From NCBI GenBank assembly GCA_900315035.1, contig OMXO01000005.1, positions 51,194 through 115,193 on the forward strand: a DNA stretch of 64,000 nt, in the 5' to 3' direction. Numbering within the stretch: position 1 is the first letter of the stretch; each line of letters starts with the position of its first letter. A program made the position numbers and the translations under genes. Of the stretch, positions 26,371-35,837 are shown piece by piece. The notes beneath the pieces are model-generated. The model made no database searches, was not told where the DNA came from, and was given only the letters and a program-made list of their open reading frames with translations. The DNA is from an uncultured Prevotella sp. (GTDB lineage Bacteria; Bacteroidota; Bacteroidia; Bacteroidales; Bacteroidaceae).

Positions 26371-27320
26371 ACAAACGTCTCGAGAAACTTTACCGTTCCT
26401 TCTACCTTCACCTCGTCGGTTGTGGCGGGGAAGAGCACAGTATCGCCCATACGGAACGATGTCTCCTGACCATTGCAGATCAGTTTGCCATCACCCTTGA
26501 CAGCAATGAGAATGACAAAAGAGTCGAGTTCGGAGTAGTCGAGTGTCATCGGTTCGGTGAGGTCATAGACGGCTGTTGTGAAATAGGGGCAACTGACCAC
26601 TTGGACACCTTCGTTTTTCGTCGGCTGATAAACCGTTCGGTAGTCGGGCAACACGTTGTAGTCAATACTTTCGGCTGCCTCCTTGGTGTGAAGTTCACGA
26701 TAGTTGCCGTTCTTGTCCTTGCGCTTGAAGTCGTAAATACGATAGGTTACGTCTGAGGTCTGTTGGATTTCGGCTACCATACAGCCGGCTCCGATGGCAT
26801 GGATGCGGCCTGCGGGGATGAAGAATACATCTCCCTCCTGCACCTCGTAGCGGGCGAGTGCATTGGTGATGGTATCGTTTTCTACCATCTCCTTGTACTG
26901 CTCGGGGGTAATCTGTTGCTTGAGGCCGTTGTAAAGTTGTGCTCCTGGTGCTGACTCCAGCGCATACCACATCTCGGTCTTGCCGCGTTCTTTGCCTTGA
27001 CGATGGGCTATCTCATCGGTCGGGTGAACTTGTATTGAAAGGTCTTGGCGGGCATCAATGAACTTAATCAGCAACGGAAATTCATTACCGAAGCGCTCAT
27101 AGTTTTCTTTGCCTACGAGTTGGCTTTTCATTGTGCTTGTCAGCTCGTTCAGGCTTTTGCCCTTGTCAGGACCTTCGGCCACAATGGTTTCGTTACCGTT
27201 GACACCAGAGATTTCCCAACTCTCTCCGACGTGATCCATCTGGCTGTCCAGATGCTTGAAGGGGATAATCTTGTCACCTCCCCAAAGTGTTTGCTTTAAT
27301 AATGGTTCAAATTTGTACAT
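26367..27320 (-). CDS. manA: Mannose-6-phosphate isomerase, class I
   Basis: Interconverts mannose-6-phosphate and fructose-6-phosphate, 317 aa, the short cupin form. Zinc ligands are in SIQVHPTDEIAH and GKTEMWYAL, with the third region VFFIPAGRIHAIGAG. The C-terminal cupin is reduced. Start 16 bases downstream of the trkH stop, so it is the last gene of a dxs-trkA-trkH-manA run. Confidence 0.92.
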   Translation of the reverse strand: MYKFEPLLKQTLWGGDKIIPFKHLDSQMDHVGESWEISGVNGNETIVAEGPDKGKSLNELTSTMKSQLVGKENYERFGNEFPLLIKFIDARQDLSIQVHPTDEIAHRQGKERGKTEMWYALESAPGAQLYNGLKQQITPEQYKEMVENDTITNALARYEVQEGDVFFIPAGRIHAIGAGCMVAEIQQTSDVTYRIYDFKRKDKNGNYRELHTKEAAESIDYNVLPDYRTVYQPTKNEGVQVVSCPYFTTAVYDLTEPMTLDYSELDSFVILIAVKGDGKLICNGQETSFRMGDTVLFPATTDEVKVEGTVKFLETFV

Positions 27321-27336
27321 GGTAGTTATATAGTCA

Positions 27337-28794
27337 TTAGTTGTCTTTCCAGAAACTTCTTGTAAACAGTACGAGTACCGTCATGATTTCCAGACGTCCC
27401 ATGAGCATCAGTGGACAGAGAATCCACTTGATATAGTCTGGCAATATTGACCACGACATCACAGGACCTATTTCTGTGCCCAGGGTTGGTCCAACGTTGC
27501 TAACACAACTGAGTGCAATAGTAATAGCATTTGTATTATCGATACCCGCAATAATCATGATGGAAGCAGAGACAATCACCATGAGGATCGTGAGTGTAAA
27601 GAAGGCGAAGAGAGCGATAAGCCTGTTTCTTGGAACGTTCTGGCCGTTGATTTTTACCGGCAGAACAGCATTGGGGTGGATGATCTGCTTAAAGTTGTTA
27701 CGCACAATCTTCAGCAGCATCACGCCTCGAATACACTTGAAACCGCCACTCGTGCTGCCGGCACAGGCTCCTAAATACATCACCAGTCCGAGTATAACCC
27801 AGGTAAAGTGCGGCCACTGGCCTGCATCATCGTTAAACATACCTGTCGTCGTGATGAATGATACCACTTGGAAGAGGGCACATCTGAAGGCACGCTCCAG
27901 ATCGTAGTTCATATGGGTAATCAGCAGAGTCATGATGAGTAGTGTCGCGCCAATCACCACGGCAATATATAGTTTGAACTCCGAGTTTTTGAATAGCAAG
28001 TTCAGTTTCACTTTGAACACACTTAAATATAATAAGGTGAAATTGATGCCCGAGAGAAACTGGAAGATGATGGAGATATAATCGATGGTAGGCGAGTGGA
28101 AATACTCGGTGCTGAGGTTGTGGATGGCAAAGCCGCCCGTGGCAGTCGTTGTCATCGAGTAGTTCGTGGCTTCAAACAAGTTCATGCCCGCAGCCCAATA
28201 TGCCAACCCGCAGGCAAGGGTCAGCGATAGGTAAATACTCCAGATATATTTGGCCGTCGTTGTCAGTCGTGGGTGCATCTTTGCCTTGATAGGCCCTGTA
28301 GCCTCGGCGGCAAACACTTTCACGCTACCCGTTACGAGCGATGGCAGAATGGCGATGGTGAAGAACACAATTCCTAATCCGCCGATCCACTGCAACATAG
28401 AGCGCCAGAACAGGATGCCATGAGGCAGACATTCCACATCGTCGAGGATGCTTGCTCCTGTTGTCGTGAAACCCGAGATAGTCTCGAAATAGGCATCGAC
28501 TACCCGGGGAATACTTCCATGAATAAGGAATGGGAACATTCCGAAGAATGAGAATATCAGCCAGACGGCTGTTACCAGCAGGTAAGCATCGCGTCGGTTC
28601 AGGGTGTTCTCTGCATGTCGGCCCAGCATCAGAAAGAAAACGGCACTGCCCGTTGTCAGCAGCATAGAGATTAGAAAGGCCATCTGGTCATCTTCATGGT
28701 ATGAAAATGCCATGACGACACACAATGCCATGAAAAATGCCTCGATGAACAAGAGAGAGCCGATAATCTTGCTGATGATACGGAGATTTACCAT
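27337..28794 (-). CDS. trkH: TrkH-family potassium transporter
   Basis: Ion-conducting subunit of Trk K+ uptake, 485 aa, normal length for TrkH. P-loop filter segments: ETISGFTTTGASIL, SMTTTATGGFAIHN, VVSFITTTGMFND and CVSNVGPTLGTEIG. The MLQWIGGLGIVFFTIAILP helix following the first P-loop is diagnostic. It overlaps trkA by 7 bases on the same strand. Confidence 0.94.
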   Translation of the reverse strand: MVNLRIISKIIGSLLFIEAFFMALCVVMAFSYHEDDQMAFLISMLLTTGSAVFFLMLGRHAENTLNRRDAYLLVTAVWLIFSFFGMFPFLIHGSIPRVVDAYFETISGFTTTGASILDDVECLPHGILFWRSMLQWIGGLGIVFFTIAILPSLVTGSVKVFAAEATGPIKAKMHPRLTTTAKYIWSIYLSLTLACGLAYWAAGMNLFEATNYSMTTTATGGFAIHNLSTEYFHSPTIDYISIIFQFLSGINFTLLYLSVFKVKLNLLFKNSEFKLYIAVVIGATLLIMTLLITHMNYDLERAFRCALFQVVSFITTTGMFNDDAGQWPHFTWVILGLVMYLGACAGSTSGGFKCIRGVMLLKIVRNNFKQIIHPNAVLPVKINGQNVPRNRLIALFAFFTLTILMVIVSASIMIIAGIDNTNAITIALSCVSNVGPTLGTEIGPVMSWSILPDYIKWILCPLMLMGRLEIMTVLVLFTRSFWKDN

Positions 28795-30143
28795 ATCGTA
28801 GTATTTTTGAAATATTTCTCCAGCGACTGGAGTTTGGCTTCGTGGCAGAACACCATCACGGAGTCGCCTGCCTCGATGCGGGAGTTACCGTTAACTAGCA
28901 TGCCGACTCCGTTTCTCACCAGTCCGCCTATGGTCACACCGAAAGGCAGTCCCAGATCCTTGACGGGCTTTTTGGTAACCTTCGAGTCGGGCGATGCGAT
29001 AAATTCTGCAACCTCGGCATCGACGAGCATCAGCGATCGCAGGTTTTCTACGTCGGCGTCGAGTAACATCTGGAAGATATGGCTGGCGGCAATGGTCTTT
29101 TTGTTAATGATTGTACCGATGTCGAGACTCTCAGCCATGTTGACATAGTCAAGGTTCTCCACGAGAGCTACCGTCTTTCTCACTCCGAGTTTCTTCGCTG
29201 TCAGACAAGCCAGAATGTTGGTTTCTGCATTGCCCGTCAGTGCCACGAATGCCTGGGTGTGACGGATTCCTTCCTCCTCCAGCAGTCCCAGGTCACGCCC
29301 ATCACCGTGAATCACCATCGCCTCTTCGCTCTCCAGCAGTTCGTTCAGCTTTTCGCATCGTTTACTGCTCTTCTCGATGATCTTCACGTTCATGTAATTG
29401 GGGATGGTCAGGGCTGCTCTGACAGCCGTCTTGCCACCACCCATGATGATTACATTCTTTACGTCGGTATAATGCTCCTTCCCAACAATTTTGCGGATGT
29501 AGGGGATATACTCCTTGGTGGTCATGATATACACGAGGTCGTTGACGTGCAAATGGTCCATACCACTGGGGATGATGGTATCGCCGTCGCGCTTGATAGC
29601 CACGATGTGATAAGGGTCGTCAGGGCCGCAGAGGTCTTTCAACGGTTGGTTAAGAATCTCTGCCGCCTCCCTCAGTTTTATGCCAAGCAGGATGAGCGCA
29701 CCGTTGTGCACATCCCATCTCTGTCTGACCCATGACATCTTCAAACCATTGGTGATATCGATACCTGCCAACACCTCGGGATAGATCAGTGAATCGATGC
29801 CTAAGTTCTTAAAGAACGGTTGCAGTTCGGGTGAGAGATATTCGTAGTTGTCGATACGTGCCACCGTTTTCTTCGCACCGAGGGCATGTGCGAGGATGCA
29901 GGCATTCATGTTGATGCTCTCCTCAGGGGTCACGCCGACAAAGAGATCGGCACCCTGCACCCCGGCTTCCTTGAGCGTTTTGATGCTTGTCGGTGAAGAC
30001 TGGTAGGTCATCACGTCGTATTCTGTAAGCGAACTCAGACGCTCATCGTCATCATCGATAAGCACACAATCGATATGCTCTCTCGACAGCAATTTCGATA
30101 GATGAGTACCAACGGCACCTGCACCGGCAATCACTACTTTCAT
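28788..30143 (-). CDS. trkA: Trk system potassium transporter regulatory subunit TrkA
   Basis: Peripheral NAD(H)-binding regulator of TrkH, 451 aa, with two tandem RCK units. The first Rossmann starts [18 protein letters not shown] and the second [17 protein letters not shown], each followed by an RCK_C domain. Unlike the single-RCK protein at 21301-21987, this is the classical two-copy TrkA. Coupled upstream to dxs (4-base ATGA overlap) and downstream to trkH. Confidence 0.95.
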   Translation of the reverse strand: MKVVIAGAGAVGTHLSKLLSREHIDCVLIDDDDERLSSLTEYDVMTYQSSPTSIKTLKEAGVQGADLFVGVTPEESINMNACILAHALGAKKTVARIDNYEYLSPELQPFFKNLGIDSLIYPEVLAGIDITNGLKMSWVRQRWDVHNGALILLGIKLREAAEILNQPLKDLCGPDDPYHIVAIKRDGDTIIPSGMDHLHVNDLVYIMTTKEYIPYIRKIVGKEHYTDVKNVIIMGGGKTAVRAALTIPNYMNVKIIEKSSKRCEKLNELLESEEAMVIHGDGRDLGLLEEEGIRHTQAFVALTGNAETNILACLTAKKLGVRKTVALVENLDYVNMAESLDIGTIINKKTIAASHIFQMLLDADVENLRSLMLVDAEVAEFIASPDSKVTKKPVKDLGLPFGVTIGGLVRNGVGMLVNGNSRIEAGDSVMVFCHEAKLQSLEKYFKNTTIW

Positions 30144-32026
30144 ATTTCTTCTACTGCTTTGATGATACCATCAGCATCGATGCCAACGAGATGTTGGAGT
30201 TCGTTGACCGTTCCATGCTCTACAAATTCATCGGGCAGTCCCAGTCTTACCACTTTCGGCTGGTAACCGTGATCGTTCATCCATTCGAGTACTGCAGAGC
30301 CTAGACCGCCTTTTCTTGTGCCGTTCTCCACAGTAATGACTTTTTTGAATCTGCTCCCCACCTCTTCGAGAATCTCTTCATCGATGGGTTTTAGGAAGCG
30401 CATATCATAGTGGGCCACACTAATCTTGTTGTTGAGCCGTTTGATGGCCTCTGTCGCGTTATTGCCTATAGGACCAATGGTCAGCACGGCAACGTCACTG
30501 CCTTCGTGAAGCTTGCGACCTTTCCCTACAGGTATTTCTTCCAGAGGACAGCGCCAGTCGAGCAATACACCGCCACCACGTGGGTAACGGATCACGAAAG
30601 GTCCTTTATTGGGCAATTGGGCCGTGTACATCAGACGCCTCAACTCGTGCTCGTCCATCGGCGATGAGATCGTCAGGTTCGGTATCGGACGCAGGGCCGA
30701 CAGGTCGAAGGCACCGTGATGCGTTGCACCGTCTTCGCCTACGAGACCTGCACGGTCAAAGCAGAACACGACATTCAGGTTAAGTAGGGCGACGTCGTGT
30801 ATGATGTTGTCGAATGCTCTTTGAGCAAAGGCACTGTAGATGTTGCAGAATGGTAACAGTCCGTCTTTGGCCATACCGCCGGAGAAAGTCACGGCATGCC
30901 CCTCGGCGATACCTACGTCAAACGTTCTTTCTGGCATTTCCTTCATCATGATGTTCATCGAACATCCGGAAGGCATGGCGGGTGTTACGCCTACTATCTT
31001 CGGATTCTGCTTAGCCAGTTCCAACAGGGTATGACCGAACACATCCTGATATTTCTGAGGTTTGTTCGGATCCTTGTCCACGATACGCTCACCAGTTTCG
31101 GGGTCGAATTTTCCCGGAGCATGCCAGGTGGTCACGTCTTTCTCTGCTGGGGCATAGCCATGGCCTTTCTGGGTATGCAGATGCAACAACTTCGGACCAC
31201 TCATGTTCTTGATTTGGTTTAGTATGCGCACCAGTTCCTTCACGTTGTGCCCGTCGAACGGACCGAAGTAACGTATGTTCATACCCTCAAAGATGTTCTG
31301 CTGGTGAGAGATGGCACTCTTGATGGCGTTGGTGAAACGGATGATACCTTTCTTACGATCGTCATTGAGCATACCTTTGCCGTGCAGCCAGCGCGCAGCT
31401 TTAAAACGCAGTGCATTATACGTCTCGTTGGTGCTCAGATTCAGCAGATACTGCTTCATGCCACCCACCGATCGGTCAATCGACATGTTGTTGTCGTTCA
31501 GGATGATCAGCAGGTCGTTAGGACTCGACGATACATTGTTCAGTCCCTCAAAGGCCAGTCCGCCGCTCATCGCACCGTCGCCGATGACGGCCACCACATG
31601 TCTCTTCTTGCCCTCTCTCTTGGCTGCTACCGCCATGCCGAGAGCCGCAGAGATGGAGTTTGACGCATGTCCGCACGCAAACGTGTCGTACTCACTCTCG
31701 GTAGGAGAGGGGAAGGGTTTGATGCCACCCAGTTTGCGGTTTGTACAGAACTGTTCGCGTCGCCCTGTCAGTATCTTATGGCCATAGGCCTGATGGCCTA
31801 CATCCCAAACGATACGGTCTTCGGGCGTGTTGAATACGTAATGAAGGGCCACTGTAATCTCTGCGACACCCAGGCTCGAAGCCAGATGTCCTGGGTTTAC
31901 AGCCACTTCCTCTATGATGTCTTCCCTCAACTCGTCGCAGAGTTGGGGTAAGTCGTTTACATTTAACTTCCTTAAATCTTCAGGAGAATTAATCCCGTTG
32001 AGTAAAGTCAGATCTTTTTTATCCAC
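30140..32026 (-). CDS. dxs: 1-deoxy-D-xylulose-5-phosphate synthase
   Basis: First step of the MEP isoprenoid pathway: thiamine diphosphate-dependent condensation of pyruvate and glyceraldehyde-3-phosphate. 628 aa. Start is GTG at 32026 because no upstream ATG gives the family N-terminus. [16 protein letters not shown], the ThDP motif [19 protein letters not shown] with [10 protein letters not shown], and the transketolase central domain ([32 protein letters not shown]) are present. First gene of the dxs-trkA-trkH-manA run. Confidence 0.96.
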   Translation of the reverse strand: MDKKDLTLLNGINSPEDLRKLNVNDLPQLCDELREDIIEEVAVNPGHLASSLGVAEITVALHYVFNTPEDRIVWDVGHQAYGHKILTGRREQFCTNRKLGGIKPFPSPTESEYDTFACGHASNSISAALGMAVAAKREGKKRHVVAVIGDGAMSGGLAFEGLNNVSSSPNDLLIILNDNNMSIDRSVGGMKQYLLNLSTNETYNALRFKAARWLHGKGMLNDDRKKGIIRFTNAIKSAISHQQNIFEGMNIRYFGPFDGHNVKELVRILNQIKNMSGPKLLHLHTQKGHGYAPAEKDVTTWHAPGKFDPETGERIVDKDPNKPQKYQDVFGHTLLELAKQNPKIVGVTPAMPSGCSMNIMMKEMPERTFDVGIAEGHAVTFSGGMAKDGLLPFCNIYSAFAQRAFDNIIHDVALLNLNVVFCFDRAGLVGEDGATHHGAFDLSALRPIPNLTISSPMDEHELRRLMYTAQLPNKGPFVIRYPRGGGVLLDWRCPLEEIPVGKGRKLHEGSDVAVLTIGPIGNNATEAIKRLNNKISVAHYDMRFLKPIDEEILEEVGSRFKKVITVENGTRKGGLGSAVLEWMNDHGYQPKVVRLGLPDEFVEHGTVNELQHLVGIDADGIIKAVEEI

Positions 32027-32046
32027 AATATTATTAATTATGTGTG

Positions 32047-32077
32047 CAAAGGTACAGTAAATTTATAAAATTACAAA
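32047..32077 (-). promoter_or_regulatory. Bacteroidetes promoter for dxs (-33 and -7)
   Basis: On the minus strand, TTTG at 32077-32074 and TACCTTTG at 32054-32047 are separated by 19 bases, matching the phylum consensus of 19-21. The -7 box ends 20 bases before the GTG start of dxs. Confidence 0.7.
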
Positions 32078-32211
32078 ATATTTAGCAAAAATAATGCTGT
32101 TCGTTGAGAATAAAGAGTTGACGGCATGGGGTTCGAATTGAAATTTTTGCAAACACTACAATAATTATCGTTAAATATTTGCAGGTTACATAAAAACTTC
32201 ATATTTTTGCA

Positions 32212-32219
32212 AAAAGTTA
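32212..32219 (+). promoter_or_regulatory. -7 promoter box for the lipoate ligase/glycine cleavage operon
   Basis: TATTTTTG followed by CAAAAAG matches TAnnTTTG and ends 20 bases before the lplA start codon. A TTTG lies 30 bases upstream, further than usual. Confidence 0.5.
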
Positions 32220-32239
32220 AATAGACCGTTGCCTAAAAC

Positions 32240-32950
32240 ATGAAGTATATCTCCTTGCCGACTTCAGAAGTCCGTCGCCTGTCATTCTATCTGGCGATGG
32301 AGGAATTCGTGGCCCGACATATCGATGAGCCCGACTGCTTCTTTATGTGGCAAGTGGAGCCGAGCGTGATTTTCGGGCGCAATCAGGTGCTGGAAAATGA
32401 GGTGAATGTGGCCTATTGCCGTGAGCATGGTATCAAACTCTACCGGCGGAAGAGTGGAGGCGGTTGTGTGTATGCGGATATGGACAATCTGATGCTGTCG
32501 TATGTCACGTCGGAAGACCATGTGAACTTCGCCTTCAACCGTTTTGTCAATATGGTGTTGTTGGTGATGCGGAAACTGGGCATTGCTGCTACAGGTACGG
32601 CTCACAACGACGTGATGATAGGTGATCGCAAGGTCTGCGGTACGGCATGTTATCATCTGGAAGGCAGGAGTATTGTGCATAGTACGATGCTCTACGATAC
32701 CAACATGGAACATATGCTGAACGCCATCACGCCTGGACCAGAAAAACTTGCGCAGAAGGGCATCCAGAGCGTGCGCCAGCGTATCACCTTGCTAAAGGAT
32801 TATACGACTCTTGAATGTGTCGATGACCTGAAGTCGATGGTCCGTTCGACGTTGTGCGATGGCGAACGTCTGCTTACTGCCGACGAGGTGGCTGCTATAG
32901 AAACCATCGAGGCCACTTATCTGAAAGAGGAATTTATTCATTTATTATAA
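32240..32950 (+). CDS. lplA: Lipoate-protein ligase (LplA-like)
   Basis: Attaches lipoate to the H protein, 236 aa. The lipoate-binding loop is RRKSGGGCVYADMDNLMLSYV-like (about 68-77 onward), and the catalytic Lys is in GDRKVCGTACYH (about 130). It lacks the roughly 90-residue C-terminal accessory domain of E. coli LplA, so it may be a bipartite-type or LipM/LipL-like transferase. It begins the glycine cleavage operon, 9 bases before gcvT, which makes GcvH the obvious substrate. Confidence 0.87.
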   Translation: MKYISLPTSEVRRLSFYLAMEEFVARHIDEPDCFFMWQVEPSVIFGRNQVLENEVNVAYCREHGIKLYRRKSGGGCVYADMDNLMLSYVTSEDHVNFAFNRFVNMVLLVMRKLGIAATGTAHNDVMIGDRKVCGTACYHLEGRSIVHSTMLYDTNMEHMLNAITPGPEKLAQKGIQSVRQRITLLKDYTTLECVDDLKSMVRSTLCDGERLLTADEVAAIETIEATYLKEEFIHLL

Positions 32951-32959
32951 CATCAATCT

Positions 32960-34099
32960 ATGGGAATTAGACAAGAATTAGAAAAGAAAGAGAAACGTAC
33001 ATGTTTGTACGACAAACATTTGTCGCTGGGTGCCACGATGGTGTCGTTTGGAGGCTTTGATATGCCTTTGCTGTATCAGAATGGCGGTATCGCTCCTGAG
33101 CACATGGCCGTTCGTGAACATGTAGGACTGTTTGATGTCTCTCACATGGGTGAGGTCACGGTGAAGGGTCCCGATGCGGAACGCTATGTGCAGCATATAT
33201 TTACCAACGATGTGGCTGATGCCCCCGTGGGCAAAATCTATTATGGAATGATGTGCTACGAGAACGGCGGAACCGTCGATGACCTGTTGGTGTATAAGTT
33301 GGGCGAGAATGATTTCTTCCTCGTCATCAATGCGGCGAACATCGACAAAGACTGGGCTTGGATGCAGCAGCATGCTGTTGGCTTCGACATCGATCTGCAG
33401 AACCGCTCCGACTATTACGGTCAGATAGCCGTTCAGGGACCAGAAGCTGAACATGTCGTCGAGACCGTGTTAGGGCTACCCTGCAGCGAATTGAATTTCT
33501 ATACCGTGAAGACCATCCTCTCACCTTTTGCCTCTGACCAATCACCCCTTGAGATTCTCATCTCGCGTACTGGTTATACTGGTGAGGATGGTTTTGAGAT
33601 CTATGCCTCACATGACTATATCCGCGAGTGTTGGGATAAACTGATCGCAGCAGGGGTGCATGCTTGCGGACTGGGTTGCCGCGATACGCTACGTTTCGAG
33701 GTGGGACTGCCGCTTTATGGTGATGAACTGTCAGAAGACATAACCCCCATCATGGCTGGTCTCGGCATGTTCGTGAAACTCGACAAGGCTGAGTTCATCG
33801 GTAAGGAAGCCCTCGCTAAGCAGAAAGCGGAGGGACCTGCCAGAAAACTCGTTGGTATCGAACTTGCTGATAAGGCGATTCCGCGCCACGGCTATGAAGT
33901 CTTGAATATGGAGGGTGAGACGATTGGCGAGGTTACAACAGGCTATCGCACAATCTCGACTGACAAGAGTGTATGTATGGCACTAGTCGATGCTCAGTAT
34001 GCCAAACTTGATACCGAGGTACAGATCCAGATCCGTAAGAAAGTGTTCCCCGGCAAGGTCGTAAAGAGACAATTCTACAATAAGAGTTATAAAAAATAA
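32960..34099 (+). CDS. gcvT: Glycine cleavage system T protein (aminomethyltransferase)
   Basis: Transfers the methylene group of the aminomethyl intermediate to tetrahydrofolate, releasing ammonia. 379 aa, slightly longer than usual because of a charged N-terminal extension (MGIRQELEKKEKRTCLYDKH). Core motifs: ATMVSFGGFDMPLLYQ, GLFDVSHMGEV, ISRTGYTGEDGFEIY (folate site) and GLGCRDTLRFEVGLPLYG. Downstream gcvH starts 13 bases later. Confidence 0.96.
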   Translation: MGIRQELEKKEKRTCLYDKHLSLGATMVSFGGFDMPLLYQNGGIAPEHMAVREHVGLFDVSHMGEVTVKGPDAERYVQHIFTNDVADAPVGKIYYGMMCYENGGTVDDLLVYKLGENDFFLVINAANIDKDWAWMQQHAVGFDIDLQNRSDYYGQIAVQGPEAEHVVETVLGLPCSELNFYTVKTILSPFASDQSPLEILISRTGYTGEDGFEIYASHDYIRECWDKLIAAGVHACGLGCRDTLRFEVGLPLYGDELSEDITPIMAGLGMFVKLDKAEFIGKEALAKQKAEGPARKLVGIELADKAIPRHGYEVLNMEGETIGEVTTGYRTISTDKSVCMALVDAQYAKLDTEVQIQIRKKVFPGKVVKRQFYNKSYKK

Positions 34100-34112
34100 A
34101 ACCATAAAAATT

Positions 34113-34493
34113 ATGACAAAAGTAAAGGAAGGACTCTACTACTCAGAGTCACACGAATATGTAAGAGTAGAAGGTAATGTGGGTTTCGTAGGTATCACCG
34201 ACTATGCACAGAATGCATTGGGTACAGTGGTATATGTGGATATGCCCGATGTCGATGACGAGGTTGTGGCTGGTGAGGAGTTCGGTGCCGTTGAGAGTAC
34301 CAAGGCTGCCTCTGATCTCATCTCACCCGTTAGCGGCACGGTCATCGAGGTTAACGAGGTCCTCGACGACCAGCCCGAACTCATCAATGAGGATGCCTTC
34401 GAGAATTGGATCATTAAGGTGGAACTCAGCGATAAAAGCGATCTCGATAACCTGATGGACGCTGCCGCTTACTCCAAGTTCTGTGAGAAATAA
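34113..34493 (+). CDS. gcvH: Glycine cleavage system H protein
   Basis: Lipoyl carrier protein, 126 aa. The lipoylation site is Lys64 in GAVESTKAASDL, followed by the family SPVSGTVIEVNEVL hairpin and the C-terminal AAAYSKFCEK. Located between gcvT and the P-protein genes, so all its partners are encoded in the same operon. Confidence 0.97.
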   Translation: MTKVKEGLYYSESHEYVRVEGNVGFVGITDYAQNALGTVVYVDMPDVDDEVVAGEEFGAVESTKAASDLISPVSGTVIEVNEVLDDQPELINEDAFENWIIKVELSDKSDLDNLMDAAAYSKFCEK

Positions 34494-34520
34494 TGTTCAA
34501 TGTTCAATGATCAATGTTCA
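34493..34520. repeat. 7-nt tandem repeat (ATGTTCA x4) between gcvH and gcvPA
   Basis: Four consecutive heptamers, ATGTTCA, ATGTTCA, ATGATCA, ATGTTCA, fill the whole gap from the gcvH stop to the gcvPA start. Other heptamer tracts occur at 41703-41758, 54690-54703 and 55216-55257. Confidence 0.75.
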
Positions 34521-35837
34521 ATGAATTATAAATATTTCCCGCACACAGACGACGACTTGAAAGCGATGCTGGCAAAGGTGGGCATGATGGGGCTCGACGA
34601 ACTCTATGCCCAGATACCTGAGAGCATCCGTTTCAAGGGCGACTACGAGTTGCCCAGAGCCGCCAGTGAACTCGAGGTGCGTCAGGTCTTTGAGAAACTG
34701 GGCTCTGAGAACAAACAACTCACCTGCTTTGCCGGTATGGGCGTTTACGACCACTACACCCCCTCGGTCATTCCTAATCTCCTGCAACGTTCAGAATTTC
34801 TTACATCATACACCCCGTATCAGGCCGAAATCTCACAAGGCACGCTCCACTATATCTTCGAGTATCAGAGTATGATGGCCGAACTGACGGGCATGGACAT
34901 CTCTAATGCCTCGATGTACGATGGAACGACCGCTTGTGCCGAGGCTATGATGATGGCGGTTGCCGCTGGTAAGAAACAGAATAAGGTGCTGGTGTCGGAT
35001 GGTATCAATCCCAACACCTTCAACGTGCTCAAGACTTATGCCCTGCATCAGGGAATCGACCTTGTCGTGCTGCCTGTCAAAGACGGTACGACGAGTCTCG
35101 ACGAGGTGAAAGCCCGTCTCGCAGAGGGTGGGGTGGCTGGCGTCATCGTCCAACAGCCCAACGTCTATGGTATCGTAGAGGACTTCACGGGCTTCGCTGA
35201 GGCCTGCCACGAGCAGAAGTCACTCTTCATCATCGATAATGTGGCAGCCGATCTCGCGGTGCTGAAGACACCAGGCGAGTGGGGTGCTGATATCGCTGTG
35301 GGCGATGGGCAGAGTCTGGGCATCCCAATGCAGTTCGGTGGCCCTTATGTAGGTTATATGTGCTGCACCGAGAAACTCATCCGTAAGATGCCTGGTCGTA
35401 TCGTCGGCATGACGAAGGATAATCGTGGTCAACGTGCCTTTGTCTTGACGTTGCAGGCCCGCGAGCAGCATATCCGCCGACAGAAGGCTACATCTAACAT
35501 TTGTTCCAATCAGTCGCTGATGGCGCTTTTCGTCACGATTTATATGTCGTTGATGGGCAAGCAGGGCTTGAAAGAGGCTGCCCGACTGTCTTATGCCGGT
35601 GCCCATTATCTCCTCGACGGATTATTGAAGACAGGGCGTTTCTCGCTCGTTTATGACAAACCTTTCTTCAATGAGTTCTATGTCAAGTACGATGGTGATG
35701 CCGATACGCTCTATCAGCGTTTTATCGAGGCAGGCATCCTGGGCGGTGTCCGCGTCGATGAAGGCATACTCTTCGCTGTCACTGAGAAGCGTACGAAGGA
35801 AGAAATTGATAACCTTATAAAGATCGCAGCCTTATGA
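34521..35837 (+). CDS. gcvPA: Glycine dehydrogenase (decarboxylating) subunit 1
   Basis: N-terminal half of the split P protein, 438 aa from the ATG at 34521. The ATG at 34500 lies inside the heptamer repeat and adds MFNDQCS. It has the fold of a PLP enzyme but the PLP lysine is on subunit 2. Recognisable segments: YKYFPHTDDDLKAML, FAGMGVYDHYTPSVI, YTPYQAEISQGTLHYIFEY, ICSNQSLMAL. Its 3' end overlaps gcvPB by 4 bases. Confidence 0.95.
   Translation: MNYKYFPHTDDDLKAMLAKVGMMGLDELYAQIPESIRFKGDYELPRAASELEVRQVFEKLGSENKQLTCFAGMGVYDHYTPSVIPNLLQRSEFLTSYTPYQAEISQGTLHYIFEYQSMMAELTGMDISNASMYDGTTACAEAMMMAVAAGKKQNKVLVSDGINPNTFNVLKTYALHQGIDLVVLPVKDGTTSLDEVKARLAEGGVAGVIVQQPNVYGIVEDFTGFAEACHEQKSLFIIDNVAADLAVLKTPGEWGADIAVGDGQSLGIPMQFGGPYVGYMCCTEKLIRKMPGRIVGMTKDNRGQRAFVLTLQAREQHIRRQKATSNICSNQSLMALFVTIYMSLMGKQGLKEAARLSYAGAHYLLDGLLKTGRFSLVYDKPFFNEFYVKYDGDADTLYQRFIEAGILGGVRVDEGILFAVTEKRTKEEIDNLIKIAAL

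Noticed and set aside
32040-32240. Glycine riboswitch before the glycine cleavage operon
   Set aside because: Only 20 bases lie between the -7 box and the start codon, too short for the aptamer, and no matching helices were found upstream.
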